Source of the DNA: an uncultured Collinsella sp.
Lineage (GTDB): Bacteria > Actinomycetota > Coriobacteriia > Coriobacteriales > Coriobacteriaceae
DNA: 64,000 nt
NCBI GenBank assembly: GCA_902495545.1
Contig: CABUXM010000001.1
Location: forward strand, 1-64,000
Reading direction: 5' to 3'
Shown: positions 35,054 to 45,061 of the stretch, piece by piece
How positions within the stretch are numbered: the first letter of the stretch is position 1
How the letters are laid out: every line of letters begins with the position of its first letter
Program-made: the position numbers and the translations under genes
The notes under the pieces: generated by a model
The model's input: the letters and a program-made list of their open reading frames with translations, nothing else
What the model was told of the DNA's origin: nothing
Databases searched by the model: none

Positions 35054-35172
35054 TTTGGTTATGTCGACTAGTTGTATGCTATATTTGTCTTAGAAATTTT
35101 GCTGATGCGGTTTTCGATAACTAGCTACCAGCTGTTTTGTTGTTGTATTGAATACATGCTTGATTAGACTCG

Positions 35173-35192
35173 CATACAAGTTAGATACAGGT
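35173..35192. promoter_or_regulatory. Operator-like repeat at the GntR start
   Basis: A 20-base sequence beginning CATACAAGTTAGATACAGG, ending 7 bases before the GntR start codon. With the copy at 35034 it brackets the divergent promoter region. Confidence 0.6.
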
Positions 35193-35199
35193 TGATCGC

Positions 35200-35922
35200 A
35201 TGAACGCTTCGTCTAAAAAGAAACTGGCCCAATACGAGCGCTTGGCGGGCATGCTGCGTGACCGTATCGCTGCCGGCGTCTACGCGCGCGAAGACAGGCT
35301 GCCGTCCGAGATGGAACTCGTGGACGAATCGGGGCTGTCGCGCAGCACCGTGCGCCACGCCCTTAAGGTGCTCGTTGATGAGGGCCTGGTGCGCACCGAG
35401 CGCGGGCGCGGCGCCTTTGTGGCCGACACGCCGGCGCTCCACGAGAACAACCTGGTGTTTTCGAGCTACACAGCGCAGGTCCAGGGTCAGGGCATGAAGC
35501 CCACCACGCGCACCGTGGACTCGGGCTTTGCCAAGGCGGCCGGCAGCATAGCTAAGTTCTTTGACGCCGCCGTGGGCAGCAAGCTCGTCAAACTTGTCCG
35601 CCTGCGTTATCTGGACGATGCGCCGTTGTGCCTGGAGACCACCTATCTGCCGCCAAGCTTCGAGGCACTCATCGACCGCGATATCAACGGTTCGCTCTAC
35701 GCCACGCTGCGCCAAGAATTCCATCGCGCGCCGGCACAGGGGCACAAGACCTTTGAGGTGTGCTATGCCTCGCAAAACGAGGCGTTTTTGCTCAACGTTG
35801 AGCGTGGGCAGGCGCTGATCCTGATCACCGACTACGTCTACGACACCGACGGCCGCCCGCTCCATGTCTCCAAGCGCATCCAACGCACCGACCGCGCCAA
35901 ATACACCGAGCCCATCGGCTAA
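35200..35922 (+). CDS. GntR/HutC-family (UTRA) transcriptional regulator
   Basis: 240 residues with a winged helix (AGMLRDRIAAGVYAREDRLPS, ESGLSRSTVRHALKVL) and a UTRA domain (CLETTYLPPSFEALI). It is divergent from the SIS gene at 34001, with two copies of an operator-like repeat between them. The ribosome site is weak (AGGTTGATCGC upstream of the ATG). Its stop abuts a fragment of the R1 repeat. Confidence 0.88.
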   Translation: MNASSKKKLAQYERLAGMLRDRIAAGVYAREDRLPSEMELVDESGLSRSTVRHALKVLVDEGLVRTERGRGAFVADTPALHENNLVFSSYTAQVQGQGMKPTTRTVDSGFAKAAGSIAKFFDAAVGSKLVKLVRLRYLDDAPLCLETTYLPPSFEALIDRDINGSLYATLRQEFHRAPAQGHKTFEVCYASQNEAFLLNVERGQALILITDYVYDTDGRPLHVSKRIQRTDRAKYTEPIG

Positions 35923-35944
35923 CCTGTCCCTAAATGGTAGGTTT
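35921..35944 (+). repeat. R1 element fragment
   Basis: AACCTGTCCCTAAATGGTAG matches the 3' part of R1 copy 2. It contains the TAG stop codon of the GNAT gene (minus strand), as copy 2 does for the HAD gene. Confidence 0.7.
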
Positions 35945-36520
35945 GGGGAGGTCGGGGAACCAGGTTGGTTTGGGTTGGTTGGGTGTGCGCTCGGCTAGGA
36001 CCAACTCCATCCAACACATATCGTACCAACGACCGAACTTTTGGGCGCAGCGATCGAAGGCGCCCACCAGGCGATATCCCATATGGGCATGGAAATCCTG
36101 GCTGTTGTGCGTCAGGTACTCATCGTCCTTGTCGTGCGGCACGGCGATGAGCGCGCACATGTTGGTGATGCCCATCGCGATCAGGCACTGCTTGAGCGCA
36201 TCGTGCAGCTTGCGGCCCAGCCCGCCGTGGCGCACGTCGCGCGCCAGGTAGATCGACGTCTCGACCGACCAGTCATAGGCCTCGCGGCTGTTGAGCGGAC
36301 TCACATAGGCATAACCTACCGGACGCCCGTCCAGCTCCATCACCAGATACGGATAGCGCTTGAGCGTGCGCTCGATGCGCCCGGCGAACTCCTCAACGCT
36401 CGGCACCTCGTATTCGCAGGTAATCGCCGTCTGGCGCACATACGGCTCATAGATGGCAAGCAACGCCGGCGCATCATCGGGCGTCGCCAGGCGAATCGTC
36501 GGCTCGGACATCTCGGTCAT
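35930..36520 (-). CDS. GNAT-family N-acetyltransferase (phosphinothricin acetyltransferase-like)
   Basis: 196 residues in one GNAT fold. It starts IRLATPDDAPALLAIYEPYV, has GYAYVSPLNSREAYDWSVETSIYL in the middle and the acetyl-CoA loop RHGGLGRKLHDAL near residue 115; FHAHMGYRLVG is typical of the PAT branch. The acceptor is unknown. The start at 36520 follows GAAGGG. The last codons (KPTI then stop) are encoded by an R1 repeat fragment. Confidence 0.87.
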   Translation of the reverse strand: MTEMSEPTIRLATPDDAPALLAIYEPYVRQTAITCEYEVPSVEEFAGRIERTLKRYPYLVMELDGRPVGYAYVSPLNSREAYDWSVETSIYLARDVRHGGLGRKLHDALKQCLIAMGITNMCALIAVPHDKDDEYLTHNSQDFHAHMGYRLVGAFDRCAQKFGRWYDMCWMELVLAERTPNQPKPTWFPDLPKPTI

Positions 36521-36545
36521 ACAACCCTTCTCTCTCAAAAGCAAA

Positions 36546-36579
36546 GGCCGCCCTGCGCCAAACCAAGCGCAAGGCGGCC
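36546..36579 (-). terminator. Terminator of the threonine aldolase gene
   Basis: GGCCGCCTTGCGC / GCGCAGGGCGGCC stem followed by TTTGCTTTT on the minus strand. Confidence 0.85.
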
Positions 36580-36597
36580 CCTCGTCATTACATCAGG

Positions 36598-37623
36598 CTA
36601 CAGGACAGCCGCCAACGCGTCGATGTCCTCCTGCGTCGTGGCCCAGCTGGTGCAAAAGCGCACCACCGTGTGGGTCTCATCGTACTTTTCCCAGTACTCA
36701 ATCGAGGCATGCTCGCGAATGCGGGCCATATCCTCGTTGGGCAGAATCACAAACTGCTGGTTTGTGGGCGTCTCCAAAAAGAACTGGTAGCCGCGCTCGT
36801 GCAGCACACGACGCAGCGCCTGAGCCGTCTCGATCGCCTGTCGACCAATCTCAAAATACAAGCCGTCGGTAAAGAGTGCCTCAAACTGCACGCCCGTCAG
36901 GCGGCCCTTGGCCAACAGCGCGCCGTGCTGCTTAATGCGCGGAATGGGATGTGCCGGGGCGTGCATGCCGCAGAACACCACAGCCTCGCCGCAGAGCGCA
37001 CCGCACTTGGTGCCGCCGATGTAGAACACGTCGCACAGCTGCACCAGCTCGGGCAGGGTAATGTCGCACTCATCGGCCGCCAGCGCATAGGCCAGGCGAG
37101 CACCGTCCACAAACAGCGGAATCTCGCGCTTCTGGCATACCGCATGAATCGCCGCGAGCTCGGCCTTGGAGTACAGCGTGCCGTACTCGGTCGATAGGCT
37201 CACGTACACGGCGCCCGGGAACACCGTGTGCTCGTAGCTCTCGTTTTCGTAGAACACCTGGATATAGTTCTCGAGGTCCTCGGCGTGCATCTTGCCCTCG
37301 TAGCCGGGGATGGTGAGCACCTTGTGGCCGCCAAACTCGATGGCGCCCGCCTCGTGGCAAGCGACGTGGCCAGTCTCGGCAGCAACGACGCCCTCGTAGG
37401 GCGCAAGCAGCATATCAATCACCGTCGCGTTGGCCTGCGTGCCGCCCACCAGAAAAAACACGTCGGCATCGGGGGCCTGGCAGGCCTCGCGAATAAGTTG
37501 CTTGGCACGCTCGGTGTGCACATCGGTACCATAGCCGGGCTGCGGCTCCATATTGGTGTCGACGAGCGCCTGCAGCACTGCCGGATGTGCGCCGTGGGAA
37601 TAGTCGTTGTTAAACGCGAGCAT
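36598..37623 (-). CDS. Low-specificity threonine aldolase
   Basis: A 341-residue PLP enzyme that cleaves threonine (and related beta-hydroxy amino acids) to glycine and an aldehyde. The PLP lysine is Lys206 in YIGGTKCGAL, His86 in ETGHVACHEAGA stacks on PLP and Asp173/Arg176 in FVDGARLAYA are conserved. The N-terminus FNNDYSHGAHPAVL is typical. A GAGAGGA site precedes the ATG. Confidence 0.92.
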   Translation of the reverse strand: MLAFNNDYSHGAHPAVLQALVDTNMEPQPGYGTDVHTERAKQLIREACQAPDADVFFLVGGTQANATVIDMLLAPYEGVVAAETGHVACHEAGAIEFGGHKVLTIPGYEGKMHAEDLENYIQVFYENESYEHTVFPGAVYVSLSTEYGTLYSKAELAAIHAVCQKREIPLFVDGARLAYALAADECDITLPELVQLCDVFYIGGTKCGALCGEAVVFCGMHAPAHPIPRIKQHGALLAKGRLTGVQFEALFTDGLYFEIGRQAIETAQALRRVLHERGYQFFLETPTNQQFVILPNEDMARIREHASIEYWEKYDETHTVVRFCTSWATTQEDIDALAAVL

Positions 37624-37668
37624 GGCAATCCTCTCTTACCGGGTATCGGCCAGATGATTCAAACGGAG

Positions 37669-38532
37669 CTATTGTACGCCGTTGGGATAGGCAATGCGCG
37701 CGGCAAGGCACTCAAGCGCCAGTACCAGGGCAAAACCGCAGCTCACGTCACTCAAAAAGTGCGCTCCGATCACGATGCGGCCAAACGCGACGAGCGCCGC
37801 GACCGCAGCCGCCGTCCAAAAGGCCACGCGGCGGCGCGACGGTTTTTCCTTAAAGGCCGCCGCGGGAAGCCCGGCGAGCATAAGACCGATCGCCGCGTGC
37901 GCCGTGTGTCCGCTCGCAAACGACTTGAAGCCGTCCTTAATCACGCCGGCGGCAATAAAGGCCCACTTGTCGGGGTTGCCGATCACCCACCACGGCTGAA
38001 ACTCGAGTCCCTGCGTCACCTCGATCACGCGCATGCGCGGGCGCGACCACAGCGGCTTGACAATCACGTTGAGGATGATGGCCTGAGCGACCCACACGAC
38101 AAGCACCATCAACGCCCAGCGCGTGAGCTCGTCGGGCTCGGTCGTGCGCGTGAGGCGATAGACGATAAGATTGGCGGCGATGACCAGCACAAACGTCAGT
38201 ACCAACTGAACCGCGATGAGTTTGCCGCCAACCCGCAGGGACGAAACGATCTCGTAGCCGGCCAGGCCAACGTTGATCAGAACGCCCAGCACGGCGAGCC
38301 ATTTGCTCCCCCTGGAGTCGGGACGCACCGCGCGCACGAGCATAACGCCCGCGATGCTCGCCGTCAGCTCGAACGGCAGCTCGCCGGCGGCCTCGATAAA
38401 GCGACCGTACATGCTGCCGATATTGAACAGCGCGCTCGAGATCTGATAATCGAAGAAACTGCCCACGCCCAGACAAAGACACAGGACAACCGCGATAATG
38501 GCGACATCTTTCTTATAGATGTATCCGAACAT
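37669..38532 (-). CDS. PAP2-family phosphatase, membrane-bound
   Basis: 287 residues with about six membrane helices. The PAP2 signature is present: an SGHTAHAAIG motif and a GAHFLSDVSCG motif near the C-terminus. The first motif usually reads KxxxxxxRP-PSGH; here the basic part is RPRMRVIEVTQG before a long loop. Likely acts on undecaprenyl or other lipid phosphates. Confidence 0.85.
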   Translation of the reverse strand: MFGYIYKKDVAIIAVVLCLCLGVGSFFDYQISSALFNIGSMYGRFIEAAGELPFELTASIAGVMLVRAVRPDSRGSKWLAVLGVLINVGLAGYEIVSSLRVGGKLIAVQLVLTFVLVIAANLIVYRLTRTTEPDELTRWALMVLVVWVAQAIILNVIVKPLWSRPRMRVIEVTQGLEFQPWWVIGNPDKWAFIAAGVIKDGFKSFASGHTAHAAIGLMLAGLPAAAFKEKPSRRRVAFWTAAAVAALVAFGRIVIGAHFLSDVSCGFALVLALECLAARIAYPNGVQ

Positions 38533-38612
38533 GCTTTCCTTTCGATGGAGCTGGAATCAACCTGCAACGTGGCGGGACAAAGACGACTTCATCCCGCCAC
38601 GCCCCCTACTTG

Positions 38613-41600
38613 TTAGTCGTCGTCGCTGGCACCCAACTGCTGCAGCAGCATGAGTGCCGCGGCCACGGGGCCGGTGCCGTCGTTGGCGTCGAGGCCGCGA
38701 CCCAGGCCGCTGCCCGCGCCGGCGCCCGCCTTGTAGGGCACCGACAGCTTGCGGCTCTTGGGAAAGTTCACCGCGCCATAGCGGGTCTTAAGCTCAAAGG
38801 CCACCTTCTTGGGCACGTCAACACCCAGGAAGGTAATGCGTCCACCGCTGAGCGTGACGCTCTCGAGCCCCAGGCGCTCGCCGCGAATACGAATGCGAGC
38901 GCGGTTGAACAGGTTGAGTCCCGCCAACGGCAGCTCGCCATGCGCAGCCTCGGTCTCCTCCTGCACCTCGTCGATACTCTCCAGGTCCTCAGCCGCCGCG
39001 AGCTTGCGGTACACGAGCACGCGCTGGTCCACCGCCGGCATGTACTCCTCGGACAAGAAGTAGTCGGCCGGCAGGTTGATGCCCACGCTCGCCGCCTCCA
39101 CGCCGGCATCGTCGTCGCCGCGCGCCTCGGCCACGGCCTGTCCCAGCATCTGCGTAAACAGGTCAAAGCCCACACTCGACAGGTTGCCGTGCTGCTCGGC
39201 GCCCATGAGCGAACCGGCACCGCGGATCTCAAGGTCGCGCATGGCGATGCGCATGCCGCTGCCCAGGTCCTGGAACTCGGAAAGCGCGGTCAGGCGCGCC
39301 GTTGCCTCCTCGGTGAGCGGCAGCTCGCCCGGGAACATAAAGTACGCATAGGCCTGCGTGGCAGAACGGCCCACGCGGCCCTTAAGCTGGTAGAGCTGTG
39401 CCAGACCCAGACGCTGCGAGTCCTCGATGATGAGCGTGTTGGCCGTTGCGTTGTCGATGCCACTCTCCACGATGGTCGTGGCGATAAGCACGTCGATCTT
39501 CTTGGTCGCGAACTCGATCATCACGTCCTCGACCTCGCGCGGGCTCATCTTGCCGTGTGCCACGCCCACGCGCGCCTCGGGCGCGGCCTCGTGCACGCGC
39601 GCCACGGCATCGTCGATGGTCTTGACGCGGTTGGACACGTAATACACCTGACCGCCGCGGCCCACCTCCAGGCGAATCGCCGCACTCACCACGTCGGGGT
39701 CGTACTCCCCCACGTGCACGATCACGGGGCGACGCCCGGTCGGCGGCGTGGTGATCAGGCTCATGTCGCGCACGCCGCTCGTGGCCATCTGCATGGTTCG
39801 CGGAATAGGCGTTGCCGAGAGCGTGAGCACGTCGATTTGCTCGCGCAGGTTCTTGAGCTGCTCCTTGTGCTGCACACCAAAGCGCTGCTCTTCGTCGATG
39901 ATCACCAGGCCCAGGTTCTTGGGGTTCACGTCGGCCGAAAGCAGACGGTGCGTGCCGATGAGCACATCAATCGTGCCCTCGGCAAACGCCTTGAGCGCGT
40001 GCTTTTGCTGCGCCGGGGTGCGGAAGCGGCTGAGCACCTCGACCTCCAGGCCAAACGGGGCAAAGCGCTCAAAGAATGTCTCGTAGTGCTGTTGGGCCAG
40101 AATGGTCGTGGGGCAGAGCACCATGACCTGGCGGCCGGAGTCCACGCACTTAAAGGCCGCGCGCAGAGCGACCTCGGTCTTGCCGAAACCCACGTCGCCG
40201 CACAGCAGGCGGTCCATGGGCTTGGGCGCCTCCATGTCGGCCTTGATGTCGGCGATAGCCTCCAGCTGGTCGCGCGTCTCGTCGTAGGGGAAGCTCTCCT
40301 CCATCTCGATCTGCTCGGGCGTATCGGGCGGACAGGCGATACCGGTAATCGACGAGCGGCGCGTATACAGGTCGACCAGGTCAAACGCCAGCTTTTTGGC
40401 ATTCTTGCGCGCCTTGTTGGTGGCCCGCGTCCAGTCGGCGGTGTTGAGCCTGGTCAAGCGCGGCTTATCGCCGTCGGGACCAACGTAGCGCGTAATGCGG
40501 TCAACCTGCTCCAGCGGCACGTAGAGCTTGTCGCCATCAGCGTATTCCAGCAAAAAGTAGTCGCGTTCCTTGCCGCCCACTTCCTGGCGCGCGATCTCGC
40601 TAAAGAGCGCGATGCCGTGGGTAGCGTGCACCACGTAGTCACCCGGCTTAAACGGGAAGGTGATCTGCGTAATGTCAACCTTGCGGCGGCTGCGCGCGCG
40701 GTTGGCATCCATGCGGGCGTTGAGGTCGGCGATCGAGAACACGGCCAAATTGGCGTCGGGCACCACCACGCCCTGTGGCAGGGCAGCGTCCACAAAGGTC
40801 ACGCGCCCGCGCGAGATGGTGGGCACGGCGGCGCCGGCGGCAGCCTGCGCGGCGCCCGCCTCGAGCGAACGGGCGTTGAGCGCATCGGCCTTTCGCTCGC
40901 GAATGGAAGCATGGGCCTCCTGGCGTGCGGCACGGTCGGCGGAATCCGCCGCTGCCACGCGCACGCGGTCGCCGATAGCGCCGGCATTTTCGGGCGCCGC
41001 GGTCAGCGATTCCTCAAAGGTAATGCCCTCGTCGCCAAAGGTGAGCTCCATCGACTCGCGCGCGCCGCGGTCGGGGATGGCAAACACGCAGGCATAGCGC
41101 TTGCCCACGACCTCCTGGATGCGCGTCATAAAACGGTTGTCCGAGCCTGCGATGGCCGGTTGCTCAATCTTGAGCTCGGCCGTCACCGCACCGCCGGCAC
41201 GGATGAGGCTCACATAGTTCAGGCGTTGCTGGGAACCAAAGTCGAGTTGCTGGGCACGCACGTACAGGCCGTCCAGACGGTCGACCCCCGCCTCGCCGGC
41301 ACGCGCCTCGATATCCTCGTAGGCGCGCAGGCAATCGTCGAACAGCGAGCGCGGCTCGGACAGCACCACGAGCGCCTTGCCGCTCACGTGCGACAACGGG
41401 CTCACGGTCTGGCCGTACATCACCGGCAAAAAGCGGTCGAGCTCGGGCGTGACAATGCGTGCATCCACCATCTCGAGCAGCGCCGCCAACTTGCTGTCGT
41501 CCTGGCTGGCGCGGTAGAGCGCCACATGCATGTTGTGGACGGCCTCGTCGGTAAGCGCGAGCTCGCGACAGGGGAAGATCTCGATGCTGTCTTCGTTGCC

Positions 41601-42245
41601 GATGGTCTGGCCCGTTGAACTCACCATGCGGCGGATGCGGTCGATCTCGTCGCCAAAGAACTCAATACGCACGGGCGCCTTTTCCTGCGCCGGAAACACC
41701 TCGACGGTGTCGCCGTGCACACGGAACAGGCCGGGCGCGTCGGCGGCGCCGGCATTGGTATAGCCCATGCCCACCAGCCGCTGCGGCACCTCGTCAAAGG
41801 GAATCTCCTCGCCCACCGCAAAAGTAGTGGACTCCCAGTAGCGGCTCTCGACCGGCGGCACGCAGCGCAGCAGTGCGCGGGCCGAGGCGACCATGATGCA
41901 GTTGTCCCCGCGCACGATACGCCCGAGCGCCTCGCAGCGCTGGGCCACCACGGCGTCGTCGGGCGCCTGCTCGCGCCAAGGATAGTCCTTGCGCTCGGGA
42001 AAGCGGCACACGTGCGCCAGGCCCACATAGGCGGCAAGGCTACGCGCGGCGCGATCGGCTGCATCCTCGCCACTCACGATGTAAACCGTGGGGCGCGGGC
42101 GGCGCGCAAACTGGGCGGCGGCCATAAGCGTTCGACCCGACTGAGACACGGCCAGCGTCACGTCCTCGCCAGAATCGAGCCCGGCCTCGACGGTCTGCAG
42201 CGCCTCGGCAGTGTAGAGCTGCGCGGCTATACGGTGAATGAGCAT
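38613..42245 (-). CDS. mfd: Transcription-repair coupling factor Mfd
   Basis: A 1210-residue ATPase that removes RNA polymerase stalled at lesions and recruits UvrA. An N-terminal UvrB-like region is followed by the RNAP-interacting domain near residue 560 (PGDYVVHATHGIALFSE), the RecG-like helicase with Walker A GDVGFGKT near 685 and DEEQRFG, then TRG and D7 domains. The start at 42245 follows GGAGGA by 6 bases. The antisense 1000-codon open frame is a shadow of this GC-rich gene. Confidence 0.97.
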   Translation of the reverse strand: MLIHRIAAQLYTAEALQTVEAGLDSGEDVTLAVSQSGRTLMAAAQFARRPRPTVYIVSGEDAADRAARSLAAYVGLAHVCRFPERKDYPWREQAPDDAVVAQRCEALGRIVRGDNCIMVASARALLRCVPPVESRYWESTTFAVGEEIPFDEVPQRLVGMGYTNAGAADAPGLFRVHGDTVEVFPAQEKAPVRIEFFGDEIDRIRRMVSSTGQTIGNEDSIEIFPCRELALTDEAVHNMHVALYRASQDDSKLAALLEMVDARIVTPELDRFLPVMYGQTVSPLSHVSGKALVVLSEPRSLFDDCLRAYEDIEARAGEAGVDRLDGLYVRAQQLDFGSQQRLNYVSLIRAGGAVTAELKIEQPAIAGSDNRFMTRIQEVVGKRYACVFAIPDRGARESMELTFGDEGITFEESLTAAPENAGAIGDRVRVAAADSADRAARQEAHASIRERKADALNARSLEAGAAQAAAGAAVPTISRGRVTFVDAALPQGVVVPDANLAVFSIADLNARMDANRARSRRKVDITQITFPFKPGDYVVHATHGIALFSEIARQEVGGKERDYFLLEYADGDKLYVPLEQVDRITRYVGPDGDKPRLTRLNTADWTRATNKARKNAKKLAFDLVDLYTRRSSITGIACPPDTPEQIEMEESFPYDETRDQLEAIADIKADMEAPKPMDRLLCGDVGFGKTEVALRAAFKCVDSGRQVMVLCPTTILAQQHYETFFERFAPFGLEVEVLSRFRTPAQQKHALKAFAEGTIDVLIGTHRLLSADVNPKNLGLVIIDEEQRFGVQHKEQLKNLREQIDVLTLSATPIPRTMQMATSGVRDMSLITTPPTGRRPVIVHVGEYDPDVVSAAIRLEVGRGGQVYYVSNRVKTIDDAVARVHEAAPEARVGVAHGKMSPREVEDVMIEFATKKIDVLIATTIVESGIDNATANTLIIEDSQRLGLAQLYQLKGRVGRSATQAYAYFMFPGELPLTEEATARLTALSEFQDLGSGMRIAMRDLEIRGAGSLMGAEQHGNLSSVGFDLFTQMLGQAVAEARGDDDAGVEAASVGINLPADYFLSEEYMPAVDQRVLVYRKLAAAEDLESIDEVQEETEAAHGELPLAGLNLFNRARIRIRGERLGLESVTLSGGRITFLGVDVPKKVAFELKTRYGAVNFPKSRKLSVPYKAGAGAGSGLGRGLDANDGTGPVAAALMLLQQLGASDDD

Positions 42246-42270
42246 GCTGTTCCTCCGGCATTGCAACGCC

Positions 42271-42298
42271 AAAAGCCCGCCGAGGCAAGCTCGGCGGG
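42271..42298 (-). terminator. Terminator of nth
   Basis: CCCGCCGAG / CTCGGCGGG stem followed on the minus strand by CTTTTGG. Confidence 0.8.
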
Positions 42299-42402
42299 TC
42301 GTACGTCAAATATATTGTCTGTCATGGTAGCGCATGGAGAGGACTCCAGCTCAAGGGCAAACCCAGCCCCGCAAAAAACGCCAGACGAAGATGCGTTCCG
42401 CC

Positions 42403-43068
42403 CTACCCCGCTACGCGCACGCTGGGGCACAAATCTGCCAGCGGACACTCGTCACACTTGGGTTTGCGGGCATCGCAGATCTCGCGACCAAAGGTGATCC
42501 ACTGATGGTTGACCGACTCCCAATACTCGTGCGGCAAAATCTTGAGCAGATCCTGCTCGGTCTTGAGCGGCTCCTTGGCATGCGTCTTGGGACTCAGCAT
42601 CAGGCGGTGCGCAATGCGGTTGACGTGTGTGTCCACCGCAATGCCCTCCACGATGCCATACCCCACGTTGAGCACGATGTTCGCCGTCTTGCGTCCCACG
42701 CCCGGCAACTTCACGAGTTCCTTCATGTCGGCCGGTACCTCGCCGCCATAGTCGGCGACGATCATCTGCGCGGCCTCGACGGCATGCTTGGCTTTGCTCT
42801 TGTAGAAGCCGAGTGACTTGATGGTGTCTGCCACATCCGCCACGCTCGCCCCCGCCATGGCCTCGGGCGTGGGCCACTGGGCAAACAGCCGCGGCGTCAC
42901 CTTGTTGACCTGTGCATCGGTCGTTTGCGCCGAGAGCAGCACCGCGATCAGCAGGCGGAAGGGATTCTCGTGGTCCAAAAAGCACTCGACCGGGCCATAG
43001 CGACGGTTGAGGCGCTCGCACACCTCAACGGCGCGCTCGCGTTTGGCGGCATTGGTCTCGCGTGGCAT
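42403..43068 (-). CDS. nth: Endonuclease III
   Basis: A 221-residue bifunctional DNA glycosylase/AP lyase for oxidised pyrimidines. The helix-hairpin-helix LPGVGRKTANIVLN contains catalytic Lys127, and VDTHVNR contains catalytic Asp146. The 4Fe-4S ligand set C-x6-C-x2-C-x5-C (CDARKPKCDECPLADLC) is intact. The start at 43068 follows GAGGAG. Confidence 0.95.
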   Translation of the reverse strand: MPRETNAAKRERAVEVCERLNRRYGPVECFLDHENPFRLLIAVLLSAQTTDAQVNKVTPRLFAQWPTPEAMAGASVADVADTIKSLGFYKSKAKHAVEAAQMIVADYGGEVPADMKELVKLPGVGRKTANIVLNVGYGIVEGIAVDTHVNRIAHRLMLSPKTHAKEPLKTEQDLLKILPHEYWESVNHQWITFGREICDARKPKCDECPLADLCPSVRVAG

Positions 43069-43131
43069 AACGACTCCTCGGCTCAACGGCACAATAAACT
43101 TATGGGCACAATTGTCCCACGTCCGAGACGC

Positions 43132-44934
<1,803 letters not shown>

Positions 44935-45061
44935 GGGCTTCCTTTCGCATCTGATAGGGCGAAACGCCATTGTTGCACATTGGAGCACGCTCCAGACAAG
45001 TGCGATACGAAAAGCGGTGGGGCGCCCGCGTTTGCGCCGGTGCCCCACCGTCTTGTTGCAA

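Noticed and set aside
38610..41618. 1002-codon open frame on the plus strand
   Set aside because: It lies antisense to mfd, whose motifs and length are unambiguous; the His/Leu/Arg-rich product has no recognisable domain.
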